NCBI GenBank assembly: GCA_022605405.1
Contig: JABYQQ010000001.1
Coordinates: 1,488,001 to 1,552,000 of the forward strand
DNA: 64,000 nucleotides
Direction: 5' to 3'
Source: Earliella scabrosa
Taxonomy: Eukaryota; Basidiomycota; Agaricomycetes; Polyporales; Polyporaceae
How positions within the stretch are numbered: the stretch's first letter is position 1; every line of letters begins with the position of its first letter. This document shows positions 12,587 through 23,586 of the stretch, piece by piece. The notes below the pieces were generated by a model. That model ran no database searches. It saw nothing but the letters and a program-made list of their open reading frames with translations, and was not told where the DNA came from. Both the position numbers and the translations under genes were made by a program.

Positions 12587-13205
12587 TAACGACCAGAAGA
12601 GGGAATTCCCCGCTTCCATGCGCCCGCAACTCATGTAACGCATATGTAGTTATCTTTGTCGTTAACCAGCCCGGCGCAGACCTCGGGGAGATTCGATTCA
12701 CACACAACCCGCGAAGCATGTGGCCACGCGTCGCGCGACTTCGCCTTCCAGGAAGTAAGTACACGCTGCTCGAATTTACAACGCCCAACTCAGTGCGCTT
12801 GGACATAGTAACCCGGCCGCAGTAGCAGCGCGATATAAAGAGACTTCTTGTCCAGCTCAGGCACTCAGGGCAACGCATTCAACGGTACTTACTCCAACTC
12901 CAGCTTCGTAGGCACGTCCCACGCTCATCTCCGTTCCCCACCGCCTTCTTCCCAATGTCAGCCACGCGGACAACAGGGCTTCGACCATACGAGACGCCTT
13001 CCGGAAGCTGTAGCCATGCCAGATATGCTTTGAGGCTAGGCCCGGGTTGTTCATCCCGTCGTGGGCATCCTCCACACGGACGAGGAAATATTGGACTCAA
13101 TGGACCCAGATCTTCCAAGTGAACATGACGAGCTTCAGTTTTCGGACCGAGCACGCTCCTTAGCAACTTCCGAACACACGAGAGCCTATCCGGGCGTCGT
13201 CAGGG
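12587..13205 (+). repeat. Direct repeat, copy 1 (~0.62 kb, with TATA box)
   Basis: This segment matches 15695-16355 in the same orientation, with substitutions and small indels. Shared landmarks include 'CGACTTCGCCTTCCAGGAAG', 'TAGTAACCCGGC', 'CGATATAAAGAGAC', 'AGGCACTCAGGGCAACGCAT', 'GGCACGTCCCACGCTCATCT' and 'CGACCATACGAGACG'. The TATAAA is at 12834-12839. Copy 1 lies about 0.7 kb upstream of the F-box gene. It codes for nothing I recognise, and neither copy has terminal inverted repeats. Confidence 0.85.
12834..12839 (+). promoter_or_regulatory. Candidate TATA box in direct repeat copy 1
   Basis: TATAAA in the context CGATATAAAGAGAC, conserved in the second repeat copy. It is about 1.1 kb from the next recognisable start codon, so its transcript is unknown. 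Confidence 0.4.
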
Positions 13206-13921
13206 TTCAAGCTCAAGCTTACAAGCTTACTATCTTCATCCCAGTTGAGATATGCGTGGTATGTATACCAACTCGAACCTGTCCGCCATATTCAGTGGTC
13301 TTTTGCATTGAACGTCTGCCACTGTGTACATGCGGGAAACTCGTGCAGTGACATTGTATCGTATCGCCTGATACGCTCCGAGTCGTGCACGGACGAGCAA
13401 CGAGGGGCGAATCGGATTGGGCCTTGTGCTTCAAGTTGGGCGGGCAAACCACGGTTTGAAGTCACTGGACAGTATACGTAAGTAGAATGGCTCAAATACC
13501 TGGGCGGCGCTCACAAACCTGCGTGGGATTTTCAGATCAACTCTTGCCATCAAGCGATGGGAGAATCAACTCCGCCCTGCGAGGGCTTTGTGAGCGCACG
13601 AGCGGAGATGTCCTGTAGAACGTCTGGAGCCGAGAGTGACAGGTAAGTACAGATGAGTGGCCCTGGGAGCCCGGAATAAATGATCCATCATCCAGAGGCT
13701 AAGCGAAAGTGTTCGTATCAAGCCTTCAAAGACCCAACGGATCGCGCGTGATATATTGCAGGCTATACTTACATATATGTACATAGCACCCCCGGGTTGG
13801 TCTTTGCGCTCGTACCCCACACCGGTATGTATACGTTGCTGCATGATCGCATTCTCTCCACACAAGACACATACTAACCCGGCCATTCATTCAGCAAAAG
13901 CAACCCGAAAGGCACTACAGC

Positions 13922-15057
13922 ATGGGCCAGTACTTCTATCTGTAAGTGGTCACGGTGCACCGGCTACTAGTCTTCTCGTCGAATCCCAGTCTGTCACGCC
14001 TGCTCTCCTGGCACAGGCTCAACGTTTCCCTCGAGCAAAAAGGAGATCTCGACGGTGGCCTGAAATGGGTGGAGTTTTTCTCCCAAAAGCAGACCTTTCT
14101 TGTACGGAGCTTGACAGTTCCCTTCCCAAGGCGAGCTCCAACCCCATCGTTCTCCTGCACTGGATGTTGTGCTGATATCATGATGCCTCGCCGAACAGCG
14201 CGCAAGTGCCGGTATGGCTCGACGGATTCACAGCGACCCGTCCACTCGCTCGCGACGCAGGCATGCTGCGACTCCCCAACGAGCTGCTCATCAAGATCCT
14301 CATGCTCTGTCCCGCCATGCTCGACAAGATATGCCTCGCACTGACCTGCAAGCGCATGCTCTCGCTTGCGTATGACCAAATCGAGGAGATCAAGACGGCC
14401 CGCGCGACACCATGGGTGGGCGGCCGCCTGATCTGCATCGGCGACGAAGTCAACTACCGCTCTCTCCCCAGAACCCTCCTCACCGACGAGGAAAAGTGGG
14501 AGGTCGAGGGGCGCTTCGAGACCGGCGACGAGGACGATGCGGACGAGATCGGCGGGCTGGGCTTCATGCTCAGCGAGAAGACGCCCCTCTTCCAAGGCAA
14601 CGCCGAACTGCCCTACAACAGGACCCTGCTCACTCTCCTCGCGCGCTGCTCCGGGCCCGATCGCGAGCGGATTCTCGAGCTGCACGACCTGCACTACCCC
14701 GAGCGCGACGACTGGGTGGTGTGCAACCTCACGCGGACAGAGTACGTACGCGCGACGGCGATCGCAGAGGTCGCAAAACATCCCGACGACCGCGCGCCGT
14801 TCCTCCCGCAGTGCGAGCTAGACCTGGGACACGTCATTCTGTACCAGATCTGCCTGTCCCCCGAGAACCGCGGTCCGGGGTGCTACTCCTTCGACTACAC
14901 GGGCGACCTCACGCAGGGAGAGTGGATCGGGCACGGGTTCGTGATCACGACGATGGACAGGATGCCTGCCCCGCCCGAGGGCAAGACGTGGACGGATATC
15001 AGTGAGAAGGTTGCCGAAGATCTGAGGCTTATCTGGGATAGCCCGCTGTTCGCGTAG
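13922..15057 (+). CDS. F-box domain protein (MGQY-type Agaricomycete family)
   Basis: Putative substrate receptor of an SCF ubiquitin ligase. The first exon reads 'MGQYFYL' and splices at GTAAGTGG into an exon starting at about 14019 ('NVSLEQKGDLDGGLKWVEFF'). This is the characteristic start of a mushroom F-box family. One more intron probably follows near 14100-14198, but its exact donor is unclear because the phases do not match simply. The main exon then runs open to the TAG at 15055-15057. The F-box itself is 'LRLPNELLIKILMLCPAMLD' followed by 'KICLALTCKRML' (about 14265-14360). The C-terminal part (about 230 residues) has no repeats I recognise. The gene lies between the two copies of the direct repeat. 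Confidence 0.8.
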
Positions 15058-15125
15058 AGCGCTCTCAAGATGGGTACCCCCTCCGACCTCTACCTCCACC
15101 TCCACCTCTCGCCGCTGCCGCCATC

Positions 15126-15630
15126 TCATGAATGCGCCGTATTTCTGAGCGCGAACCGCGCCAGCTTCCTGTCCTTCACGACCGCCCACATCCACGCGTC
15201 CAGCTCCGGCAACGTGATCTTCCTGACCTACTGCAAGCCCACGTCCCAGTCCCAGCCCACATGCTCACCCACATTCAGCGCCCGCGCGCGTTTCATGATC
15301 AGCTCGCACGCGTCGAACGCCGCGGCGCGCAACACACGCCTGCTCTGCTCACCCGTGAGCAGCGGGGGCTCGTCTAGTACCACAGACTCGGGGGCCGCGA
15401 GGAGGGCGGCGAGCCGCTCTGGAGCGCGCGCGGTAGGGAAGAGGGAGGAGAGGACGAGGGAGGCGTCGGCAGAGGGGAGGTCGAGGATGCCTGGAGGACG
15501 CCGATCGGTGGACAAGGAGGGAGAGCATGACGTTGTCGGCGAAGATCGGGCTGAGGTGGGCCGTGCGCGGGACGGGCACCACGGAGGTGTCGCCGAAGCG
15601 CGCGACCACGTACAGGGTCAGAAGGGCCAT
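15126..15630 (-). pseudogene. 5'-truncated, frameshifted fragment of a queuosine-salvage-like (DUF2419) gene
   Basis: Three blocks on the minus strand resemble the C-terminal part of queuosine 5'-phosphate N-glycosylase/hydrolase (Qng1, DUF2419). Block one contains 'SVVPVP' and 'IFADNVMLSLLVH' (about 15590-15505). Block two contains 'GILDLPSADASLVLSSLFP' and 'LRAAAFDACELIMKRA' (about 15490-15260). Block three contains 'LPELDAWMWAVVKDR' and 'FALRNTAHS' then TGA at 15126-15128. Blocks one and two are in different frames, separated by what looks like a short tandem duplication of GGCRTCCTC. Blocks two and three could be joined by a short intron beginning GTGAGC. The N-terminal two-thirds of the family is missing; the second direct-repeat copy begins just upstream, at about 15695. 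A sequencing error at the frameshift or a novel intron would be alternatives, but the missing N-terminus still argues for a relic. Confidence 0.65.
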
Positions 15631-15694
15631 ATTTCTCGTCGAGACCAGAACTTGGGACCGCTCCTGCGGGTCCGTTCATTCCAGATGTAGTCCA

Positions 15695-16355
15695 TAACGA
15701 CCAGACGAGGAATGTCCCCGCTTACATGCGTCCCCGGATCCGTTTCAAGGTGCGCATTTCCCTTTGCCGCGAACCTCAAACTTTCTGGCAGTAGCCCCGA
15801 ATGAACACCGGGGAGACTCGATTCTCACACCACTCGCGAAGCCGCAACGCGCGACTTCGCCTTCCAGGAAGTACGCGCCGCTCGATCTTAGTAGGAGGCT
15901 CAACTCAGTGCTCTTGGACGTAGTAACCCGGCTGCAGTAGCAACGCGATATAAAGAGACGTCTTTTTCAGCTCAGGCACTCAGGGCAACGCATTCTATCC
16001 AACGAATCGTGAAGTGAGTGGAGAATCGAGCGGTCCTGCAGCTTCATAGGCACGTCCCACGCTCATCTCCGTCCCCCATCCAATCCCAGCCACGCGGAGG
16101 ACATGCTTCGACCATACGAGACGTCTCCCCGAAGCTGTAGCCATGTCAGATACGCTTTGAGGCTAGGTCCTGGCTCCGTGGAGGATGCATACGAAAGGGT
16201 GACCAAGAGGAATTGGACTCAATACGCCGGCTATATGCTTCTCTCCGGGATCGTAAGTCTCGGAGTGAAAATGACCAGCTCGAACAGACTCAAGCTCTCG
16301 GACCGAGCACAGTCCCTAGCAACTTCTGAGAGCTGACGGCGTCGTCAGAACTCAA
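15695..16355 (+). repeat. Direct repeat, copy 2 (~0.66 kb, with TATA box)
   Basis: Second copy of the segment at 12587-13205. It shares the landmarks listed there and has its own TATAAA at 15949-15954. It starts where the DUF2419 fragment loses its upstream part, and ends shortly before the 3' end of the minus-strand membrane-protein gene. The spacing between copies is about 3.1 kb and encloses the F-box gene. Confidence 0.85.
15949..15954 (+). promoter_or_regulatory. Candidate TATA box in direct repeat copy 2
   Basis: TATAAA in the context CGATATAAAGAGAC, matching copy 1. No recognisable coding region follows on the plus strand. Confidence 0.35.
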
Positions 16356-16516
16356 ACGCAATCTTGTCGCAGTCATGTGTACATCCTTCGTACGATAACA
16401 GACTGCCAATAAATGCTCAGTACTGAACAGCGAGTGAGACAGGTTATACAGGGATTGTGGGCCTGAGAATCGTTAGCGCGTTCACCATAACCACAGGTAT
16501 GCCATCCAGCGCTCCT

Positions 16517-18399
16517 TCACTGGTTACCCGCTTGGTGGTAAGCCGGCGGAGGCTCGTACGCAGCCTTTCCCGGATCCTCACCCTGATTCCCGCCAACTGA
16601 ATCCGACAAGTCTGCTGCAGAGGAGCCGTAGTACTCCGAGGTGCGCACAATCGCAGTCTGCGACTCCCTGCATTCAGTGACAACATCCGCGTTGCGGGCC
16701 GTCTGCCAGTGGTACGGCTGTCAGTCCGTATTTCGTGAACGCCGCATGTATCGCACTTACGAAGGAGTTCTGCATCCGTGGCACTGGTTCGTACATGACC
16801 GAAATCTGAGAACTTTCCTGGTCGAGGTTTTCCGAGTCGGCGGGGGAGCACGTCCTGGCGGTGCGCTTCGAGCGCATGCAGACGAGGATCGCAAGTCCGA
16901 TTGCGGCCAACCCCGCAACCCCGCCCACAGCCCCGCCCACGATCGGCCCGACGTTCGATTTGTTCTCAGTGGCAGTGATTGCCCCAACAGCACCGTCCTC
17001 TGTGCTGATGGTGGTGCTTGGGTTCAACGGTGCGGTTGCTGAGGACTCGGAGTTACTCGATGCAACTGTCACTGTCGTTGTCCTGTCACCGCCGCCTTTT
17101 GTGTCATCCCTGCCATCTTGACTAACGGCTGAGCTTGACTTGAATACGGTCGCCGAGGAAGTGCTCGGTGCAACCGTTACTGTCCTAGGCTTGTCTTCAC
17201 CGCTGTGCGTCGATGTGCCATCTTTACCATCTTGGCTAGCGGTCGAGCTTGGCTGGAGTACAGTCGTCGAAGGGCTGCTCAATGCAACCGTCGCTGTCCG
17301 GTCGGGTAGACCTATGATACTGTTTGTTCAGAAGACTTTCTGTGACGTGACCAGGGCCATCGTGGACAAGGAACCGACTCACGTTTAGCAGCCAGCGCCT
17401 CCGCTGCCTGCGCATCCCAGTGTCCGTTCGTCTGAACGACCACAATTTCGTGAGTGGCACTTCTCAACCGAGCTTTTCTCGTGCGCAAGGGACGTACTCA
17501 CTCTCACATCCTGGTACGCCCACACAGGCACCGCTGCACCTCTCGGAATGTCCAACGGGAAGCTATAGTAGGCGATGGAGTGCCGTGTCAATGAGCGAGC
17601 GCACCACTTCCAATTTGAGGACACGAGCATCCCCAACCCTGCCCTCCACAGCGACTCAAACACCGCGGACAGAGGATCAAGCCACGTACTCATCGATAGT
17701 AGTCTGCTGTGTCGAGCAGTTGGTCGCATAAAGAAGCCATCTGGTGAGGAGATAGGAAGCAAAGATGACTGTGTTAGTGGTCTGTTGCAGCCTAGACACA
17801 GAGACGTGATATACTGACGGATACGATGCCCCTTCGCGCTCCCCAAGCTGGCATGTCGCACACGCGGCAAGTAGCGAGTAGTAGACTGTGTTGCAAAGGC
17901 AGAGATTCTGCTTCCAAAACGGGCTGGAGTGCAAGTCATACGGGCTTAAGTACCACGTCCCCGGTCGCAGCGCCCCTATTCTCGAATCTGCAGAGGTCAC
18001 CCATCGTCAGTTGAGTGCGGGCCCGTAGGAATGATGGAATAAGGCAAAATCCAGATCAACCCACTTGCTGGATTGAAGCATGGCAATTGGAGGTATGCGG
18101 CGATGAGACACGGAGTTTGACCCAACGAGTTCTTCATCTGACACGTCGCGTTGGTATATCGTGAACAATGCAACGACGGGGGAACATGTAGATTGATCGC
18201 GCACCCAATCGTATCTTGCCTCACACACTGCGGTCGTCGATTGTGCCTCAACCGCAGGTAGATGAGTCACGAGCTGAATTGCGAGGGTGAGTAGCGGAAG
18301 GATAGGAGTCCGAGATAATATTGCCCTAGTGTCTATCGGAATAAAGGGAAGGAAGGGTGGAAAGAGATCGAGATTGAAACGAAGGGGACGAGGACGCAT
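16517..18399 (-). CDS. Single-pass membrane protein with Cys-containing N-terminal domain and Ser/Thr-rich stalk
   Basis: Multi-exon gene of a family common in Agaricomycetes and lacking a known function. The ATG at 18399 opens an N-terminus with an internal hydrophobic stretch ending '...HLPAVEAQ', a likely signal peptide; a later start is possible. The ectodomain contains 'CNTVYYSLLAACATCQ' (about 17890) and 'VPVWAYQDV' (about 17520), which are the family's recognisable blocks, and then 'NGHWDAQAAEALAAK'. A Ser/Thr-rich stalk (17282-16990) leads to the membrane helix 'IVGGAVGGVAGLAAIGLAIL' and a basic stop-transfer 'CMRSKR'. After an intron with donor GTAAGTGC, the cytoplasmic tail runs from about 16698 to the TGA at 16517-16519 and contains 'YEPPPAYH', a proline-rich PPxY-like motif. 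The layout resembles fungal wall-stress sensors, but I see no WSC domain. Confidence 0.8.
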
Positions 18400-19485
18400 T
18401 TCTGAAGCACACGATGATAGTCGTCGTCAGAACCGGAGTTGCAGGAAGCCGCGGCAGTGGGACTTGTGGGGGCGGCGTCGTATCTGCCGAAGCTTTTATG
18501 AATAACAGCGATCTTACCGGGGTACCAGCGCAAAAAAAAGATCCCATCCGGTGTTGTGAAGAGTATCATCCCATCTGCCAGTGTAGTGAACATTCATCTT
18601 CTTCTCGTGTAGATACGCACGCACTTGCCGTAACCCTCTCACCAGTCCCCGGCCTTCCCCACTAGGTTACCGCGTCGCACAGCCAATAAGGTCTGTCAGA
18701 ACCTGATCAAATTGTGCACACTGAGCCCCCACCAAAAGGACGTGAAGGACTTCCTTGGTGCGACGTTATAGCTGCGGTGTCATCAATCTATAGAGCGCCT
18801 GAAAGGTTCTGCATGGAGTGCGTTAATGGTTCATCATCAAGGCTTACGGTAGACAGAGAATCTCACCCAGAAGATGATGAACAAGGGGGCCGCTCTGTTC
18901 GCCGGCGCCCTCTTCATTGATAGTCAGGGACGAGCAGTAAATTGTCCTGCTGTCTTCGCCGACGACATGCTTCTCGTCTTGGTTTGACTCACCATATACG
19001 TTGTGCGAGAAGGAAGCACCGACCTCGGAGATGCACATAAGAGGCTCAGCAGCATCCGCGCAGCTCACTAGACGTGATCGTGATGCACTATTGGTAAACT
19101 GATAGTTAGAACATAATCAGGTTTTGGGTGCTTCATGCATGAATCGAGCCATGATAGTTCAAGTCGAGGCGTGCCTTGCAGGGGCGAGCCATAAAGCTCT
19201 GGTCATGTAGAAGCCTGCAAGATGTAGATATTGGGTATCTATGCAACGAAAAGGCTACTCTGGCGCTTTGTCCCTTGTGCGGGAGCAAGCCCAAGGACGC
19301 CATCGAGCATGAGTGCGGTAGATTACCGGACAGCGCATACACCCGTAGGATCTTCGACGCGTCTCCGTCCATACTTTGCAGATGGTAGCTTCGAACGGCT
19401 GGCGACCTAGTTCCGTTTCCCTCGATGGGTTGCTCCCCGAATCCGACTCTTGCAGGGTGAGGTGCGGATGTATAGCGGTCCGTAG
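18400..19485. other. Intergenic; no gene recognised
   Basis: Contains the 5' flank of the minus-strand membrane protein and the 3' flank of the DUF218 gene. Open frames are below 90 codons and none shows a recognisable motif. Confidence 0.5.
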
Positions 19486-20687
19486 CTACTTCAGCTCATC
19501 CCAAGGCAACGGCCCCGGGAAGACAGCCGTCTGCCCGCCGTCCGCCCGCCCGGGGCACCAGTTGAACAGAGCACCGAGCTCCGGCGCGGACGAGTAGTAC
19601 GAATGGAAGCGCACGAACGGGTTCCGCGCCCGCCTCTTCGACAGGAGCACCCCGTGGCACCCATACATGTCCTGCGTGTACGGCAGGTATCCGTTCTGAA
19701 GCTGCAACCCACCACCCTTTGAGTCAGCCCGCGCTCTCTCCCTGCGAGCCGCTAAACACACAAACGCACCTCGCCCTGCCTCGCGGTCTCCGTGTCGCCC
19801 TCGGCGTCGATCCCGACGTACTCGAAATGTGCCGCGGGCCAGCGCAGCGCAGCGCGATGGAGCTCCGTGAACCGCCGCCGCTTCATCTCGTACCCGACGA
19901 CGGTGATGCGCGCCGGCCAGCGGCCGGTGTACTCGTGGAAGCGGACGAGGGAGAAGAGCAGGTTCTGGTACGAGTCGAGCGCGTGCTCCTCCGTCGTCGC
20001 GCGCACGAGGTTCGGGGCCGCGTTCGCGGACGTCGGGAGGAGGTCCGAGACGAGCGCGAGGCGCATGTACGACTCGGCCTCTGTCGTGGTCGAGGATGGA
20101 CGGGTTTGACCGCTGGGTCCGAAAGTGGAGATGTGTGAGGGTGCGGTGGATAACGTACGATACAGGGGCGGACTTACCCGCTGAAAACGATCAGGGAGTG
20201 CTCGTCGCTGCGCGCGAGGTCGGCTCTGCAAGCATACGTTTGACGGTTAGCATGCATTGCCGACATATGTATGGAGGCAGGAAACGTACGCGGTGACGAT
20301 GTGCTTGAAGAATGCCGCAACGCGTCCACCCCCGTGCTGGTACGGCTCCAAAACCCACTGGTCCTCGTCCAGTCGCGCCTCGAGCGTCGTACCTTTCCAT
20401 ATAGCGTGTCCGGGCACCATTATGAGGTGGTCGATGTCTGCCAGCGCTGGGTCGCGCGCAATGGTCTCCCAGATTCCCCTCGGAGCTGAGTATGGTCCCT
20501 CGTACACATGGCTGTCGGAACCGGAGAAGTACCAAGAGAGGTTGAGGAGGAACGAGAACACAGCAAAGCCAGCAAGTAGCAGAAAGGCAAGGTTGGTGAT
20601 CCGGGCGCGGGTGAGGAGGATGTCTCGGGTGCTGCGATAGTGCCGAGAACCAGAGCGTCGGGGAAGAGAAACGGGCAGAGGCAGCAT
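19486..20687 (-). CDS. DUF218-family type II membrane protein
   Basis: The ATG at 20687 begins a short basic cytoplasmic tail, then a membrane helix 'LAFLLLAGFAVFSFLLNLSW' (about 20610-20550). The lumenal or extracellular domain carries the DUF218 signature blocks 'HLIMVPGHAIW' (about 20435) and 'DEHSLIVFSG' after an intron at about 20290-20227. These continue with 'TEEHALDSYQNLLFSL' (about 20000-19950). A last exon starts near 19705 ('LQNGYLPYTQDMYGCHG') and ends 'PLPWDELK' with TAG at 19486-19488. Proteins of this class occur widely in fungi, are related to bacterial YdcF/SanA-like DUF218 proteins, and have no established substrate. The 'GHAIW' and 'FSG' motifs suggest a conserved active site. 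Confidence 0.87.
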
Positions 20688-20915
20688 CGAGTCCCTGGCG
20701 AGCGCTGGCCAAAGGGGCGGGCCATAACACGGTTGTAATCAAGATAAGTAACAGATTGATTATGTATGATCTAGGGTCAATAACCTGGCATAAACACAAT
20801 CAATGTACCCAGCACCACAAACTCGGGGCACTGAACCGCATAATGGGCTCGGACGTATCAGACTCTACATAACATCGTACCGTACCACCGCTCAATCTAT
20901 GATACAAGCATTCGC

Positions 20916-22168
20916 TCATGGGTATCGCGCGCCCTCCCTCAACAAACCCACACAAACGTTAACCCAGCCATCTGCGCCAGCCATACACGCCCCAAGCCAC
21001 GCCATCTCGGTTTCTGGTGGGGCCGGGACGCCTTGGATGAGCGCATAGCCGAGATTGGGCTTCCCCGAGCCAGCCTCAGGGAATAAGAGCGGCACTCGTG
21101 CTGTCAAGAAGGCAGACAACGTGTGCATGGAACCTATGAGGGGACAATGAGTACTTATGTATTATTACACTCGATGGGGAGCAACCAGTGCACACCGAAC
21201 GAGAAGAGGACGTACCATCTTCGAGCACAGGGGGAACAAGGTCTTGAAGCACAGGGCCTTCCGGCAGGTATATCCGCACGGGAACATTCCGTACGTTGGA
21301 TGCGCCATCTCGATCTGGAGCACCGCTGGACCCTGGGTCGGCAGACGGTGGTCGGGTATGGAGTGAAGTAGAAGAAGGCGGTGGAGGAGGAGAGTTAGAC
21401 CGGGTTGGGGTAGTCGTAGGGGTAATTTTGGAAGCAACACGCCAATACTCCTCGAAATTGTCTAGGGACAAACTGTGGTCAATACCGATGAATGCGGCCA
21501 GCGTAGACTGGATAGGGAAGACTCACGCTCTTTAATGCCTTCCCATAGCCCGTCCTGCTCCGCTTTACGCAGACCAGTCATCCGTTTCGTGTTGCCCCAT
21601 CGGATGAAGTCTGCCTCCTTCAACTGGCCCATGAACGCCTGCTTGCATGCATCCGCACTAGCTGCGAGCAGAAGCTTATCCGTAGGTGGAGATACCAGAT
21701 GGAGGGTGATGCGAAGGGGTGTAAAGAAGGACGAGGGAGCAGCGGAACGTGCAGACAACGAGATAACATGGTTGTCGTAGATCAGCCCGATAGGCCAATG
21801 CCTATAGCATAAGAGAGGTATGAGTATAGGGACACGACTGTGATCGTAGGTGCGCACCATTTGAGTAGATTACCGCCTTCACTCTCGAACCACCAGTCCT
21901 CCTCCTTCAACACCTTCCCCGCCGCCTCATCAAACACGACATCCATTAGAAAGCGCTTGATCTCCGGGACCAGCAGTGGTAGGTAGCTGACGCGGGGGGC
22001 TTGGATGTAGTAGCATTCGAGCCCGCGATCCGAGTTGGCAGGGAGCTCATTGGGGTCGACGCGAATCTCGAGCGGGACGGTGCCCTCCCATGTGAGTCGG
22101 CGGAAGAGGGTCGTGGAGGCAGGCGTGGAGAACGCGGAGGGCGAATGGCGGGGCGCGTAGGTCGACAT
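20916..22168 (-). CDS. ATG5: Autophagy protein 5 (ATG5)
   Basis: Core autophagy protein; Atg12 is conjugated to it, and the conjugate with Atg16 acts as the E3-like factor for Atg8 lipidation at the phagophore. Four exons fit exactly: 22168-21858, 21801-21527, 21461-21216 and 21133-20916, giving 349 residues. Recognisable blocks are 'LFRRLTWEGTVPLEIRVDP' (N-terminal UblA), 'YYIQAPRVSYLPLL', 'HWPIGLIYD' across intron 1, and 'FMGQLKEADFIRWGNTKRM' with the likely Atg12-acceptor lysine in 'GNTKR'. These are followed by 'NFEEYW', 'PVRIYLPEGP', and a C-terminal UblB ending 'GWVNVCVGLL'. The Pro/Ser-rich insert between the helical and C-terminal parts (about 21430-21310) is longer than in yeast. The start at 22168 was chosen over the upstream extension to 22312 because the family begins close to the 'LFRRLTWEG' block. 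It is divergent from the gene at 22485. Confidence 0.94.
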
Positions 22169-22484
22169 CCCGAGTCCGCTCCTTGTCCACTGCCCGACGC
22201 CTCTCCAAATCGTGCGCCCACGCGACTTTCGCGTGCGCCTCGGAGACTGGCTAGGATGGGTCTGGGAAGGAGCGTTCTCGAAGAGGCAGGCGAGACACGT
22301 GGCCCGGAACACCCGTCACGGGGCCGGGGGAACTGACGTCAGGAACGAGTGCGCCAGGAGTTGCGTCGTCCGTCCCATTCTTGTGCCAAGCTGCGCACAA
22401 CTCTATAAAGCCTCGCGACACCAGCACCACCTCTCTCACTTCTTGTCTTTCGCCCCCATCCCGCCACTCGTCTCGTCGCCAACA
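22169..22484. promoter_or_regulatory. Shared divergent promoter, ATG5 / membrane protein
   Basis: 316 bases separate two head-to-head start codons. A TATAAA at 22404-22409 lies about 76 bases upstream of the plus-strand ATG. A pyrimidine-rich leader with CTCTCAC and CTCGTCGCC precedes that ATG. No clear TATA is seen facing ATG5. Confidence 0.6.
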
Positions 22485-23586
22485 ATGCCGTCTCACAGCA
22501 GCTGGAGCGATGGTCTTTTCCTCAAGGTACGATGTCACCACGGTTCCTCGTGTTCAGTCAGAAAGGCTCAACAATGTGGGTCCTTGTGTAGGTCGTCAAC
22601 GTCATAGTCTACTTCCTCTTCTTGGGCTCCAACGTCTACACCGTTGCTGGGCCGTCGGACGTCTACTACACTGGCAAGGAGACATATGTGACCCCGGCTC
22701 CCTGGGCATTCTTCATCTGGTACGGTTCTCTCCACCTCTTGGGACGACTCTTGCTCATTGTCTTCAGGTCTCTCATCCATCTTCTGCTGCTCGGAACTAT
22801 CATCTACCAATTCTTCGAGGGCGGAAAGCAAGTCATCATTGACGGCATCGGCTGGCGGTTCTCTCTCCTCGCTGTCTTGAACGCCGTCTACGTAAATGTA
22901 TGGGCCAGGCAGTACTACATTGTTGGTATGTGCATTGCTCCACACCTGTAACGCGCGGTGCCTGACAGTTGCGCAGCATTCATCTTCTCGCTCTTTGTCA
23001 GTTCCGCAGTGACGGTAAGCTTGCTACAATACTAGATTCGGAACGGAACATCCGCTGAGTGTCTGCGCGCAGCACATCTACTACGTCGTCAAGAAGTACC
23101 ACGAGCCCCAGAGCACTGCGGACGAGGTGTTCATCCACCTTCCCTTCTCTCTCTACCACGGCTGGACGACCGTTCTCGTCATCCTCACTGCCTTCGAGGC
23201 GTTTGGAAACAATGCCGCCGTCGAGCACGCTGGCGTCTGGACCAGGGTTTTCGTCTTCCTCGCTCTGTAAGTGTACCGCTCATTGCCGCTACGTCATGGG
23301 CACTAACGCCTACGTCACTAGGTTCTTCCTCGAGGCTACAGCCGCGACGTACGCGTTCTCCTCGTCTGAGGGTGACCTCCCCGCCAGCATCGCCATCTCC
23401 TGGTCGCTCTGGGCCATCTTCGCTCACCAACGCAGCTCCGCCTTCATCCACTGGAGCGCCCTTGCATTCGCCATCCTTTCCCTCATCTGGGTTGTCAAGG
23501 CCGCGATTGGCGTTGGCCTGAAGATCCGCGACGGTGGCCGTGGCATCTCCTTGGACGAGGAGCGTGCGCCCCTCGTCGGTAACTGA
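22485..23586 (+). CDS. Multi-pass membrane protein of unknown function
   Basis: Short first exon '[14 protein letters not shown]' (22485-22526), then '[20 protein letters not shown]' and '[10 protein letters not shown]'. It continues through several small exons: '[20 protein letters not shown]' (about 22770), '[12 protein letters not shown]' (about 22980-23013), and '[10 protein letters not shown]' (about 23073). These are followed by '[20 protein letters not shown]', '[13 protein letters not shown]' and '[20 protein letters not shown]'. It ends 'EERAPLVGN' with TGA at 23584-23586. I count about seven or eight hydrophobic segments in roughly 265 residues. The 'TPAPW' and Trp-rich pattern loosely recalls TspO/MBR-like proteins, but I would not assign that family without a search. 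The end '-APLVGN' resembles an acidic-dileucine-like sorting tail. Confidence 0.85.

Noticed and set aside
12587..16355. Interpretation of the direct repeats as LTRs of a retrotransposon
   Set aside because: The enclosed DNA encodes an F-box protein and a DUF2419 relic, with no reverse transcriptase, integrase or primer-binding site visible, and the repeat ends are not TG..CA.
22169..22312. 48-residue N-terminal extension of ATG5 to an upstream ATG at 22312
   Set aside because: ATG5 proteins begin close to the 'LFRRLTWEG' block; the extension is basic, low complexity and would use most of the divergent promoter.
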